This document shows positions 47,477 through 56,284 of a DNA stretch of 64,000 bases, one piece after another. The stretch spans positions 186,001 through 250,000 of the forward strand of contig NZ_PCPR01000002.1 in assembly GCF_002979775.1 (NCBI RefSeq), written 5' to 3'. The DNA is from Arthrobacter sp. MYb23 (GTDB taxonomy: Bacteria > Actinomycetota > Actinomycetes > Actinomycetales > Micrococcaceae). Position 1 is the stretch's first letter. Every line of letters begins with the position of its first letter. The notes below the pieces were generated by a model, which did no database searches, was not told the origin of the DNA, and worked only from the letters and a program-made list of their open reading frames with translations. The translations under genes and the position numbers were made by a program.

Positions 47477-47534
47477 CGGCCAAGCGGGCAATTGCCATTC
47501 CACGTAACAAAGGGCTTAACAAAGGGCGGCGGCT

Positions 47535-47564
47535 TTGGAGGGGCGCCCGGACGTGCCTTAGCCT
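47535..47564 (+). promoter_or_regulatory. candidate promoter for the SAM-IV riboswitch transcript
   Basis: TTGGAG at 47535-47540 and TAGCCT at 47559-47564 are 18 bases apart, and transcription would begin just before the aptamer at 47573. The match to the housekeeping consensus is only moderate; position is the main support. Confidence 0.4.
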
Positions 47565-47572
47565 TTTTTACA

Positions 47573-47718
47573 GGTCACGAGTGCCAGCGCTAAACCCCGG
47601 TTTGCTGGCCGGCAACCCTCCATTCGCGGTGGGGTGCCCCGGGTGACGACCCGGCCGGTCCGGAACGGATACGGCAAGCGCGGATCCCCCTACGGGGGTC
47701 CCTCTTGAGTGAGGTCCC
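47573..47718 (+). ncRNA. SAM-IV riboswitch and expression platform
   Basis: From 47573 the sequence follows the SAM-IV layout known from Actinobacteria: GGTCACGAGTGCCAGCG, then a TTGCTGGCCGGCAACCCTCC block, GGTGGGGTGCCCCGGGTGAC, and a downstream GGCAAGCGCGG that can form the pseudoknot. The aptamer spans about 47573-47684. After it come a CCCCC-TA-GGGGG hairpin (47686-47697) and a small CCTC/GAGG stem (47701-47714) that covers the ribosome-binding GAGG just before the ATG at 47719, suggesting control of translation. SAM would lower expression of the downstream PLP enzyme. Confidence 0.88.
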
Positions 47719-49128
47719 ATGAGCACTGTCACGTTCAACTCAAACACCCTTCCGTCTTTCGTTGAGGATTCCATTGCAGAGGCTGCTGCGGCGGCACGTC
47801 CACTCGCCGCGGTCACAGGCGCTGAGCTGCAGGCTCCCCTGATTCAGGGTGGGCACGTCCGCTACGCCAACCTCGACTACGGCGCATCGGCTCCTGCCCT
47901 GACCATTGTCTCGGCCTACCTCAACGAGGTCCTTCCTTATTACGCCAGCGTTCACCGGGGAGCCGGGTACGCCTCCCAAATCAGCACCTCGGTGTACGAG
48001 AATTCGCGGAACATCGTCCGGGATTTCGTCGGCGGGCGGCCTGATGATTCCGTGATCTTCACACGCAACACCACGGATTCCTTGAACCTCCTGGCCGGAT
48101 GCCTCCCGCAGGTGGACGGCGATTTTACCGGTGAGGTCCTCTACCTGGACATCGAGCACCACGCGAATCTTCTTCCCTGGCAAGGCGTTCCCCACCGCAG
48201 CGTGGTGGCGGCACCCACCTTGGCCGAAACGCTGGACAAACTCCGCAGTGAACTTGCCCAAGGCGGGGTCAGCCTGTTGGCCGTGACCGGCGCGTCGAAC
48301 GTCACCGGGGAAATCCTTCCCATCGCGCGGCTCGCTTCCCTTGCCCACGAATACGGCGCAAGAATCGTGGTGGACGCCGCCCAGCTCGCACCGCACCGCC
48401 GGTTCAACATCACTGAGGCTGACGTCGACTATGTGGTTTTCTCCGGACACAAGCTCTACGCCCCCTTTGGCGCCGGCGTCGTGGTGGGCCGTCCGGACTG
48501 GCTCGACGCCGGGACTCCGCACCTGGCCGGGGGCGGCGCGGTTCGTGAAGCCCGCTTGGACTCGGTCAGCTGGGCCGCTGGACCTGCGCGACACGAGGGC
48601 GGCTCCCCCAACGTCCTGGGTGCCGCGACACTAGCACGGGCCACCCAGGTGCTGGCAGGGCTGGATCAGGACGCCTGGCACGCCCATGAGGCCGCCATCC
48701 GCACTTACCTGGTGACGGGCCTGGAGGCGATCGACGGCGTGACCGTGCACAAGATCTTCAATGACTCGCTGGACACCATCGGTGTGGTGAATTTCTCTGT
48801 AGAAGGATTCGACGCCGGTTTGGTTGCCGCTTATCTCGCGGCAGAGCACGGGGTGGGCCTGCGTGACGGCCGCTTCTGCGCGCACCCGCTCCTCAAGCGC
48901 CTCGGCCTTCCCTCGGGATCCTTGCGTGCCAGCTTCGGCGTCGGCTCCCGGTTGGAGGATGCCACCAGACTGCTCGCAGGCATCGAAGGACTCAAACGCG
49001 ACGGACTTGGCTGGGACTACGTGGTGGACGAGGGCCGCTGGGTTCCGGCCAACGACCACCGCAGCTACCCCGAGTGGGCACCGAACACCCCGGGCACTGC
49101 GGGCGCAGCTCCTTGCACTGTCGACTAG
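47719..49128 (+). CDS. class V aminotransferase-fold PLP enzyme (cysteine desulfurase-like)
   Basis: A 469-residue fold-I PLP enzyme of the SufS/CsdA-like group. YANLDYGASAPALTIV starts the domain (about 48-63), HHANLLPWQG carries the PLP-stacking His, VVDAAQLAPHR has the pyridine-binding Asp, and VVFSGHKLYAPFGAGVVVG contains the Schiff-base Lys. GLRDGRFCAHPLLKRLG is where the persulfide Cys of such enzymes lies. Control by a SAM-IV riboswitch indicates a role in sulfur or methionine metabolism, such as sulfur release from cysteine or a related selenol/thiol substrate. The exact substrate is unknown. Confidence 0.88.
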   Translation: MSTVTFNSNTLPSFVEDSIAEAAAAARPLAAVTGAELQAPLIQGGHVRYANLDYGASAPALTIVSAYLNEVLPYYASVHRGAGYASQISTSVYENSRNIVRDFVGGRPDDSVIFTRNTTDSLNLLAGCLPQVDGDFTGEVLYLDIEHHANLLPWQGVPHRSVVAAPTLAETLDKLRSELAQGGVSLLAVTGASNVTGEILPIARLASLAHEYGARIVVDAAQLAPHRRFNITEADVDYVVFSGHKLYAPFGAGVVVGRPDWLDAGTPHLAGGGAVREARLDSVSWAAGPARHEGGSPNVLGAATLARATQVLAGLDQDAWHAHEAAIRTYLVTGLEAIDGVTVHKIFNDSLDTIGVVNFSVEGFDAGLVAAYLAAEHGVGLRDGRFCAHPLLKRLGLPSGSLRASFGVGSRLEDATRLLAGIEGLKRDGLGWDYVVDEGRWVPANDHRSYPEWAPNTPGTAGAAPCTVD

Positions 49129-49198
49129 AGCAGTGGCGGCCAAAGGCAATGCGGTAAATTCGTAGGGTACTTTTAGCCACCCTCTGAAGGAGTTCTGC

Positions 49199-50029
49199 GT
49201 GTCCCTGCCTTTCCAGGGCGCCGCGAGCGATGCTGCCGGCATCCCCGGACCAGCTGGACCGCGTGGCCCCAAGCTGCATGCCACCCGCAGGCTCGAACTT
49301 GGCCAGAGCTTTCAGGACGGCGGAGAACACTACCACCGCGTGCGCCCGGGGTATCCCACGGATTCAGTGGACTGGCTCGTTCCGGCGGGGGCACAATCTG
49401 CGGCTGACCTCGGAGCAGGCACAGGTAAGTTCACGGCACTCCTCATGGAACGCGGACTCGAAGTTGCCGCCGTTGATCCTTCCACGGACATGCTGGAGCA
49501 ACTGCACAAGGCCTACCCCCACGTCATTGCCCAGGAGGGAACGGCAGAGGCAACTGGACTGGCGGACTCAGCATTCGACGTCGTCAGTGTTGCCCAAGCC
49601 TGGCATTGGTGCGAACCCTTCGCAGCGAGCACGGAGATCGCCCGTATCCTGCGGCCACACGGAGTCCTGGGGCTGATCTGGAATCAGCTGGACACTTCAA
49701 TCCCCTGGGTACACCGGCTTTCGCGCATCATGCATGCGGGCGATGTCCATAAGCCCGGATTCAGGCCAGTCATCGGCCCTGAGTTCAGCGGCCTGGAATG
49801 CCACCTGACCACGTGGGAGGATGCAGTCACGCCGGAGGACATCATGGAACTCACCAAATCCCGCAGCTACTATCTCCGCGCTAACGACGCCACCCGCGCC
49901 AAAGTCATGGGGAACCTGACGTGGTACCTGTATGACCACCTCGGTCACGCCTCCGGCGAAGCCATCGGTTTGCCCTACATGACGCAAACCTGGCGGGCAT
50001 TCAAGGTTCAAGGTTCAGCTCCACGGTAG
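49199..50029 (+). CDS. class I SAM-dependent methyltransferase
   Basis: A 276-residue methyltransferase. The SAM motif is SAADLGAGTGKFTALLMERG (about 63-82), followed by AAVDPSTDMLEQLHKAYP and the late FDVVSVAQAWHWCEP, as in Methyltransf_11 proteins. The GTG start has GAAGGAG seven bases upstream. It follows the riboswitch-controlled PLP enzyme by 70 bp on the same strand and precedes a DtxR-type regulator by nine. The substrate is not apparent. Confidence 0.88.
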   Translation: MSLPFQGAASDAAGIPGPAGPRGPKLHATRRLELGQSFQDGGEHYHRVRPGYPTDSVDWLVPAGAQSAADLGAGTGKFTALLMERGLEVAAVDPSTDMLEQLHKAYPHVIAQEGTAEATGLADSAFDVVSVAQAWHWCEPFAASTEIARILRPHGVLGLIWNQLDTSIPWVHRLSRIMHAGDVHKPGFRPVIGPEFSGLECHLTTWEDAVTPEDIMELTKSRSYYLRANDATRAKVMGNLTWYLYDHLGHASGEAIGLPYMTQTWRAFKVQGSAPR

Positions 50030-50038
50030 GCTTGGGGT

Positions 50039-50752
50039 GTGAAGACCAGTACGCCCTCCTCCTCAATTGAGGACTACGTCAAGGTCATCTACTCCTACAC
50101 GGAGTGGCAGGACAAGCCAATTACGTCGTCCCAGCTCGCCCAGCGCCTGGGAGTGGCCAATTCATCAGTGTCCGAGATGGTGCGCAAACTGAAGGACCAA
50201 GGCTTGGTTGACCACCAACCCTACAGCGCCATCCGGCTCACCTCAGATGGCATGCGCCTCGCGCTGTCCATGGTGCGCCGGCACCGCCTCATAGAGACGT
50301 ACCTGGTGGAGGAACTTGGCTATAGCTGGGACGAAGTCCACGACGAAGCCGAGATGTTGGAACATGCGGTGTCCGATACTTTCATCGAACGCATGTCGGC
50401 CAAACTTGGCCATCCTGTCCGGGACCCGCATGGGGACCCGATTCCTTCGGCCGACGGTTCAGTTGAGTTGCCGCACGCCTACCGAATGATCGAGTTGGAT
50501 CAGGGCCACTCGGGCCGTATCACGCGGATCAGCGACGAGAATCCTGACCTCCTCCGGTACCTGGCCTCGGAAGAGATCGCCTTGGACGCGCCGGTTGAAG
50601 TGGTGGGGCGTAAACCGTTCGGTGGTGCCCTGGTGGTGCGCATCGGCAGCGGAGCCCAAGGGCGCGAGTTCGACCTCGCGGACGAAATCACCTCGGCTTT
50701 GTGGGTCCAGAGCGCCGAAACACACGAAGGCTGTGTTCTTCCGGCCCGCTAA
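50039..50752 (+). CDS. DtxR/MntR-family metal-dependent transcriptional regulator
   Basis: A 237-residue regulator. The winged helix (1-70) reads EDYVKVIYSYTEWQDKPITS and NSSVSEMVRKLKDQGLVDHQ. The metal-binding/dimer domain (about 75-140) contains RRHRLIETYLVEELGYSWDE and EAEMLEHAVSDTFIERM, and an SH3-like FeoA domain is at about 155-235. This three-domain form fits iron (IdeR) or manganese (MntR) regulators; the ligand spacing resembles the manganese group but cannot be settled here. The start is GTG. Confidence 0.9.
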   Translation: MKTSTPSSSIEDYVKVIYSYTEWQDKPITSSQLAQRLGVANSSVSEMVRKLKDQGLVDHQPYSAIRLTSDGMRLALSMVRRHRLIETYLVEELGYSWDEVHDEAEMLEHAVSDTFIERMSAKLGHPVRDPHGDPIPSADGSVELPHAYRMIELDQGHSGRITRISDENPDLLRYLASEEIALDAPVEVVGRKPFGGALVVRIGSGAQGREFDLADEITSALWVQSAETHEGCVLPAR

Positions 50753-50770
50753 GCCTACTCATGACACCGG

Positions 50771-52225
50771 TCAGCCGCGCTGCCCGGCCGCACCGCCGTC
50801 GTCGTCTTCGGACGCTGCAGCAGGTTCGCCGACAGCTGGCGTGGTGCCTTCCTGCACAGGATTCCGGATCCCTACCGCCGACGCCAAGGCGCCGAAGAGG
50901 AACAGTCCCGCCGTCACCAGCAAGGCGTTGTAGAGGCCATCCCGGCTAAAGACCGGCCCCACAATGACCCCGGCGAAGGCTATGGAGATCAGACCCGCAA
51001 TACGCGCTACGGCGTTGTTCACTGCCGAACCAATCCCTGCCTCCTCCGACGGGACAGCACCGAGGATGGCAGCGGTAAGAGGTGCCACCAAGGTCGCCAG
51101 GCCCAGGCCGAAGACTATTTGGCCCGGCAGCACCTGCGTCCAGTAGTTGAGCGGCTCCTGGACAGTCAACGACATCAGGAAACCCACCCCGCACAGCAGC
51201 GGCCCGAGTGTCATGAACCATCGTGGGCCGTATTTCCCCGCAAGGCCGCCAAAGTAGGAGGCACCCAGCATCAGGATGATGGTGCCGGGAAGCAGTGCCA
51301 TACCCGCCACCGTGGCTCCCATGCCGCCCACCTGCTGCAGGTAGATACCCAACACGAAGAAGCCAAGGGAAATGGCGGCGTAGATGGCCAGGGTGGCGAG
51401 ATTACCCCACGCAAAGTTGCGGATACCGAAGAGCCTGAGCGGCAACATGGGCTCAGCAGCCCGGGACTCGTGGATGAGGAACAGCACCATAGCTGCTATG
51501 CCTACCAAGAGCGGAACCCACACTTGAGGGCTGCTCCACCCCATCCTTCCCTGTTCAATAAACGCATACACCGCACCGCCCAAGCCCACCATGGCCAGGA
51601 AAGCTCCCAGGTAATCGATGCTTTTGCTCTTGTCCCTCGCAGCGTCGGACGCCCGGAGCCCGGCAAGCATGGGCCAAATGGCCACTGCGGGAATGACGTT
51701 GATGAAGAAGATGAACCGCCAGGAAAGCAAGTCCACAGCGACACCACCGATGAGCGGACCCACAATGGCCGCGGCGCTTGTCCAGCCGGACCACTGCCCA
51801 ATGGCCTTCGACTGCGCCGGGCCTGAGAACGACGAGATGATCATGGCGAGCGAACTCGGAACCAGGAGGGCGCCCGCGATTCCCTGCAGTGCCCGGGAAA
51901 CCACCAGCACTTCGCCGGTCCACGCCAAACCACACATCACCGAAGTCAGGGCGAAACCGGCCAGTCCCCACTCAAGGATCCTTGCTCTGCCAAAATGATC
52001 GGACAACGAGCCCGCTACCAGTATCAACGCCCCCAGCGTCAGCAGATACGCATCCACCACCCACTGTTGGATGACCAAGCCACCACCCAGTTCACGCCCG
52101 ATGGCCGGGAGTGCGAGATTCACCACAAATCCATCAAGGATGGCAATGAATGAAGCCACTATTGCCACCACGAGGACGCGCCGTTGGAGCGGGGTACTCG
52201 GCAGCAGGGCCGCTGCGTCAGTCAT
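50771..52225 (-). CDS. MFS drug-resistance-type transporter (DHA2, 14 spans)
   Basis: A 484-residue exporter of the EmrB/QacA group. Motif A is in LSDHFGRARILEWGLAGFAL, and motif C-like GIAGALLVPSSLAMI and WSGWTSAAAIVGPLIGGVAV are in span 5. About 14 hydrophobic segments are present. The last 35 residues are polar and acidic. The ATG at 52225 is preferred over a GTG six bases upstream, though neither has a strong ribosome-binding site. It is convergent with the DtxR-like gene (18-bp gap) and divergent from a zinc-ribbon protein gene. Substrates are unknown. Confidence 0.88.
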   Translation of the reverse strand: MTDAAALLPSTPLQRRVLVVAIVASFIAILDGFVVNLALPAIGRELGGGLVIQQWVVDAYLLTLGALILVAGSLSDHFGRARILEWGLAGFALTSVMCGLAWTGEVLVVSRALQGIAGALLVPSSLAMIISSFSGPAQSKAIGQWSGWTSAAAIVGPLIGGVAVDLLSWRFIFFINVIPAVAIWPMLAGLRASDAARDKSKSIDYLGAFLAMVGLGGAVYAFIEQGRMGWSSPQVWVPLLVGIAAMVLFLIHESRAAEPMLPLRLFGIRNFAWGNLATLAIYAAISLGFFVLGIYLQQVGGMGATVAGMALLPGTIILMLGASYFGGLAGKYGPRWFMTLGPLLCGVGFLMSLTVQEPLNYWTQVLPGQIVFGLGLATLVAPLTAAILGAVPSEEAGIGSAVNNAVARIAGLISIAFAGVIVGPVFSRDGLYNALLVTAGLFLFGALASAVGIRNPVQEGTTPAVGEPAAASEDDDGGAAGQRG

Positions 52226-52262
52226 GTGCACAGCCTACGCCGCGAAAGTCCCGTATCGTTGA

Positions 52263-52631
52263 ATGGTGATTAGCAGACGTGATGCCGCATTGGCCCTGGA
52301 TATTTCGATGGAAATGGCCCAGCGCCACGGCATTCCGTCCCGCCTCTCCGAGGCCGATCTCAGGGACATGCAGGACAACCCCCCGGCGTGGCTGGTACAG
52401 TCCCGGGCCAACCGCACCGGCAAGCGACCCGTCTGGGTTCACCTGACGTGTGCTGTGTGTGGATACACCGAGGCCGTTCGCCCCAAGAAGTGGTGGCCGG
52501 ACTTTTCCTTCGTCTTCTGTGGCACCCACCGGAACAGCGAGCTCCCCGAACTCTTCCTCGGTGACGTCCGCAGCGAATATGAAGGCGTTGGCAGCAGATT
52601 TGTCGGCGTGGTGGACGTTCGCAAGGACTAG
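52263..52631 (+). CDS. small zinc-ribbon-like protein, unknown function
   Basis: A 122-residue soluble protein. It contains Cys63-x2-Cys66 (TCAVCGYTE) and Cys86-x2-His89 (FCGTHR), spaced like a zinc ribbon, between a helical N-terminal part (ALDISMEMAQRHGIPSRLSE) and a C-terminal beta part (VGSRFVGVVDVRKD). It is read divergently from the MFS exporter, with 37 bp between the start codons, so both share a regulatory region. No known family was recognised; composition and codon use look like a real gene. Confidence 0.72.
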   Translation: MVISRRDAALALDISMEMAQRHGIPSRLSEADLRDMQDNPPAWLVQSRANRTGKRPVWVHLTCAVCGYTEAVRPKKWWPDFSFVFCGTHRNSELPELFLGDVRSEYEGVGSRFVGVVDVRKD

Positions 52632-52652
52632 CCTGGACGAAACGGGCCAGGC

Positions 52653-53636
52653 CTAAGCTGGTGGACCCATTTCGGAGGGGACGGCAGTGAGCTTGAGCGT
52701 TTTCCCCTCTCGTAGTGCCGTCAGTGGGAAAGGCTGGCCGATAGCCTCGGCAAACAGCAGTTTCTGCAAGCTTTCAGCGCTCGATACCGCGCGGTCCAGC
52801 GCACGCAGCACCACATCTCCCGGTTGGAGTCCGGACAGCTCAGCCGGCGAGCCCGGGATAACCTCCACCACACGCAAGCCCTCCTTTTGGCCCGTCCGCA
52901 CCACCGCACTGGCATCCAATGGTATGGGTGTGCTGACCAGGCCCAGATAAGCACGTCGCACCCGGCCGTATTTCAGCAGCGAGGCGATGATGCGTTGCGT
53001 TGTGGTGTTAACAGGTATTGCCAGTCCCAGCCCAAGACCAGCAACAGCCGTGTTGATACCAACGATGCGTCCCCTCGTATCAGCCAGCGCACCACCGGAG
53101 TTTCCTGGATTGAGTGCCGCATCGGTCTGAATGACGTCCTCGATCACACGCCTGTGCTCGCCCGCTCTGACGGGAATGGACCGCCCCAACCCGCTCACCA
53201 CTCCAGCGGTTACTGACCCCGCCAGACCCAGCGGATTCCCCACGGCAATCACTAGCTGCCCCACCCTCAGCGTCTCTGCGTTGCCTAACAGAGCCGGCGG
53301 CGGGGCGGACTTCACTCCACGGACAATGGCGAGGTCGGAGAGCGGATCTGCGCCTACCAGCTCCACCTCCGTGTGCTTGCCGTCAGCGAACACAGCCCGG
53401 CCGGACCGGATGCCAGCCACCACGTGGGCATTGGTCAGCATGTACCCATCGCCGGTGAAGACCACAGCTGAACCGCTCCCTCCGCGAACCCGGCCTCGGC
53501 GGTCCGTACTCATCATCTCGACGGCGGCAACGTGGGGCGTCACTGACTCAGCAACGCGAATGACGATCTGCGAGTACGTGTCCAGTACTTCATCGTCACC
53601 CGCCCTCGGTTCTTCGAATGACGGATTCGTCGTCAT
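52653..53636 (-). CDS. HtrA/DegP-type serine protease with PDZ domain, no membrane anchor seen
   Basis: A 327-residue S1C protease. The triad is complete: His in LTNAHVVAGI, Asp in LSDLAIVRG and Ser in LNPGNSGGALAD. A PDZ domain fills about 235-320 (GLVSTPIPLDASAVV...SPAELSGLQPGDVVLRALDR). The ATG at 53636 has GGAGG six bases upstream. Unlike most actinobacterial HtrA proteins, no signal peptide or transmembrane segment precedes the protease domain, so it appears cytosolic. It is convergent with the zinc-ribbon gene. Confidence 0.9.
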   Translation of the reverse strand: MTTNPSFEEPRAGDDEVLDTYSQIVIRVAESVTPHVAAVEMMSTDRRGRVRGGSGSAVVFTGDGYMLTNAHVVAGIRSGRAVFADGKHTEVELVGADPLSDLAIVRGVKSAPPPALLGNAETLRVGQLVIAVGNPLGLAGSVTAGVVSGLGRSIPVRAGEHRRVIEDVIQTDAALNPGNSGGALADTRGRIVGINTAVAGLGLGLAIPVNTTTQRIIASLLKYGRVRRAYLGLVSTPIPLDASAVVRTGQKEGLRVVEVIPGSPAELSGLQPGDVVLRALDRAVSSAESLQKLLFAEAIGQPFPLTALREGKTLKLTAVPSEMGPPA

Positions 53637-53755
53637 GACGTGCCTCCTACCGCTGCTCGCTTCCAACGTCCGCAGGGCGTCTATCCACTACAACTGTCAA
53701 GCCCGCGCCGGTAGTCCGGAAGTCGCTACGCCGTAGGTGAACGTCGCTGCAGTCG

Positions 53756-53797
53756 GCAAAAAGAAAGCCCTCGGATCACAAGGATCCGAGGGCTTTC
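53756..53797 (-). terminator. terminator of tmRNA
   Basis: A perfect 15-bp stem (53763-53777 with 53783-53797) and, on the minus strand, a following TTTTTGCC. It lies six bases past the mature tmRNA 3' end. Confidence 0.92.
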
Positions 53798-53802
53798 CGG
53801 GG

Positions 53803-54168
53803 TGGAGATGGGGGGAATTGAACCCCCGTCCGATGTCGTTTTGTCAGGGCTTCTCCGGGCGCAGTTCGCGTCGGAATTTCTCGGCCCCAGCCATCCTGCG
53901 AACAAGTGGCTGATCCGGGCCCAGTCATCTAAGAGTCCCGTTTACCTCAATGACGAAGGCAAACAGCAGTGGCTATCTAAATGACGCCAGGAACCGGGGC
54001 GATAGCAACCCCGGGCTGACGGACTGTCTTACTGCTTAGGCAGCGAGAGCGAAGTCAGTGCGCTTAGATTCGGCACTTATTGGTTTGCAGACAGCGTTTA
54101 CGAGATAATTCTGCATCCTCGGCCCGCTTCACCTGTCGCGACTAACATCGTCGAAACCGATCATCCCC
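53803..54168 (-). ncRNA. ssrA: transfer-messenger RNA (tmRNA)
   Basis: A 366-nt one-piece tmRNA. The 5' end GGGGATG (54168-54162) pairs with CATCTCC (53810-53804) as the acceptor stem, next to discriminator A at 53803. The tRNA-like 5' part reads GATCGGTTTCGACG and the T arm GGGGGTTCAATTCCCCC. The tag frame ends in codons for ESKRTDFALAA followed by TAA, with a GCC (Ala) immediately before as the probable resume codon. The protease-recognised LAA end is intact. smpB lies 98 bp upstream on the same strand. Confidence 0.95.
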
Positions 54169-54266
54169 GTATTTTGTTACCAAACCCGGCAGGAGTTTTT
54201 AAGCTCCCATCGGACTACTCATCATAACGCATTCATCGGGTGGAACATTCCCCCGACACGTGCAGC

Positions 54267-54737
54267 CTAGCGTCGGTTGCGTTCCCGCAACTCTCGCAGC
54301 GATTCACGCTTGTCCTGCTGCTCACGCAGGGTCTGGCGCTTGTCGTAGTCTTTCTTGCCTCGCGCGATGGCGATTTCCACCTTGGCCCGGCCGTCAAGGA
54401 AGTAGAGCTGGAGAGGTACAACCGTGAATCCGGACTCCCGGATTTTCTGTGAGATCTTGTCCAGTTCGTCACGGTGCAGCAAGAGCTTGCGACGTCGGCG
54501 GGCGGCATGGTTGGTCCAGCTCCCCTGGTGATACTCGGGGATGTGGATGCCCTCCATCCACAGTTCGTCGTTGTAGAAGGTGCAGAAGCCATCAACCATA
54601 GAGGCATGACCTTCACGGAGGGACTTCACCTCTGTTCCCATGAGGGCAATGCCTGCCTCATAGGTATCCAGGACATGGTAGTTATGCCGGGCCTTCCGAT
54701 TGGTGGCCACTACCTTACGGCCACTTTCCTTGGGCAC
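54267..54737 (-). CDS. smpB: SsrA-binding protein SmpB
   Basis: A 156-residue tmRNA-binding protein needed for trans-translation. It starts with GRKVVATNRKARHNYHVLDT, has GIALMGTEVKSLREGHASMV and the binding core IPEYHQGSWTNHAARRRRKL, and ends in a basic tail KKDYDKRQTLREQQDKRES. All conserved blocks are present. The start is GTG. Gene order smpB-ssrA supports the pairing. Confidence 0.96.
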   Translation of the reverse strand: MPKESGRKVVATNRKARHNYHVLDTYEAGIALMGTEVKSLREGHASMVDGFCTFYNDELWMEGIHIPEYHQGSWTNHAARRRRKLLLHRDELDKISQKIRESGFTVVPLQLYFLDGRAKVEIAIARGKKDYDKRQTLREQQDKRESLRELRERNRR

Positions 54738-54813
54738 GGTAGAACTCCTTGTTAGATGCGGATTTCAACTAGTGTACGCCAGCGCGGCGGAGCCTCCGCG
54801 CGCTATCCACACG

Positions 54814-56229
54814 CTAGAGGAGGGTCATAGGGTCCACTGCGGCACTGTTAAGCCAGGTTTCGAAGTGTGCGTGGCACCCTGTCGAGTTACCCGTGCTCCC
54901 CGAGTAGGCGATGAGTTGCCCCGCCGATACCTGCTGGCCATTCGCTACTACAATGCTGCTGTTGTGGTAGTAGATGGTGGTCAGTGAGTTGCCTTGCACC
55001 ACGCCATGGGAGATTTTCACTCGCCATCCACCACCATCGGCCGAGTTCCAGCCCGAATTGAAGACTTCGCCTGCCGCTGCCGCATAGACAGGCGTGCCGC
55101 ACGCCGCCCCGAAGTCGATCCCCGTGTGCATGTAGCCGCCGGTGCCATAGAAATCAATGGTGCCTGGTGGAGTTGCCCGCCAGCCGAATCCGGAGGTGAT
55201 GGGAACAGCGCTTGCAAAGGGGTGACGAAGACCGAATGCTGACGGCGAACCGGCGGGCGGAGGAGAATACGGAGGCTCAGGAGGCGCAGGGCGTCCCTGG
55301 GCGGCTGCCGCAGCAGCGGCCGCAGCTGCAGCTGCTTCCGCAATCCGACGTTGTTCGGCTTCCCAAGCTTCCCGCAGCTTCCGGTCGCGCTCCACGATTT
55401 CGGCGGCGATCGTATTTTGTTCCGCCTTCACCTTGGCAAGGTTGGCTTCGATGCCGGGCTTGGCAGCTTGAAGCTGTCCGTTCAGGCGGGTGGTGTCCTC
55501 GATCAGCTTGTCGACTTCAGCTTTCTTGCTCGCAGCTTCATCCCTTGCCGACTTTTCCCGGTCCAGCGCGGCATCCGCCTTGCTCTTCAGATCCTGGATT
55601 TCCTCCTCGACAGCAACAAGCCTCGCCTGCGAGTTCACGTTGGTGGCGTTCTGCTGAGTGAGCTTAGTCATCGCCGCGTTTTGGCTTCGCATGGCCTGAT
55701 CAGCCAAGTCCATGGACTCAGTCAGACTGCCGGTCTCGCTGGACCCGAACAGAAGCGCAATATTAGTGGGCACACCACCGGACTTGTAGGCCTGGGAAGC
55801 GATCTGGCCGATCAGCTTCTTGGTGTCAGTGATCTTCTGCTTATCGCTCTCCAGCTGCTCCGTAATCTTGGCCTTGTTCTGCTGGGCGAGCTCCACCCTC
55901 GCGGCAAGTGCCTCCACTTCCTTGACCGCACTTGCCACCCGTCCCTGTGCCTCGAGCAGGGCCTGCTGCGCGCCGGGAAGCCGCCCCTGGTAGATCACCA
56001 GGTCACCGGCGGCCTTTGCGATGTTTGAGTCAACGAACTCCAGTGAAGCCTGGACCCGGGCCGCTTCTGCTTCCAAGGCAGCTTGCTGGTCCTCCAAGCT
56101 GTCAGCTTGGGCAGTTGGAGCGCCGGACAGCAGACTGACCGCCAGGCCCACGGCAAGAACCGCCCCCAGAAACCGGGCATGGCCTGACGCAAAGCGCCGG
56201 CGCAGGGGGTTCGGGTCCAACGTGGTCAT
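54814..56229 (-). CDS. secreted M23 peptidase with coiled-coil domain (probable FtsEX-controlled wall hydrolase)
   Basis: A 471-residue exported protein. Residues 1-45 are a signal peptide ending near PTAQADS, and 45-250 are mostly coiled coil (long Gln/Ala/Glu/Lys heptads). An Ala run and Pro-rich linker lie at about 300-335, and 340-471 form the M23 (LytM) peptidase domain. Zinc ligands lie in HTGIDFG and in CHAHFETW. It is encoded right after ftsE-ftsX. In E. coli and mycobacteria FtsEX activates coiled-coil hydrolases or adaptors (EnvC, RipC), so this is the likely partner; M23 proteins with both His motifs intact are usually active endopeptidases. Confidence 0.9.
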   Translation of the reverse strand: MTTLDPNPLRRRFASGHARFLGAVLAVGLAVSLLSGAPTAQADSLEDQQAALEAEAARVQASLEFVDSNIAKAAGDLVIYQGRLPGAQQALLEAQGRVASAVKEVEALAARVELAQQNKAKITEQLESDKQKITDTKKLIGQIASQAYKSGGVPTNIALLFGSSETGSLTESMDLADQAMRSQNAAMTKLTQQNATNVNSQARLVAVEEEIQDLKSKADAALDREKSARDEAASKKAEVDKLIEDTTRLNGQLQAAKPGIEANLAKVKAEQNTIAAEIVERDRKLREAWEAEQRRIAEAAAAAAAAAAAAQGRPAPPEPPYSPPPAGSPSAFGLRHPFASAVPITSGFGWRATPPGTIDFYGTGGYMHTGIDFGAACGTPVYAAAAGEVFNSGWNSADGGGWRVKISHGVVQGNSLTTIYYHNSSIVVANGQQVSAGQLIAYSGSTGNSTGCHAHFETWLNSAAVDPMTLL

Positions 56230-56284
56230 CAGGAGTCCTTTTCGCTTGTCAGCATGGCAGTTATTTCAGTCGGGGCGTGCACAG

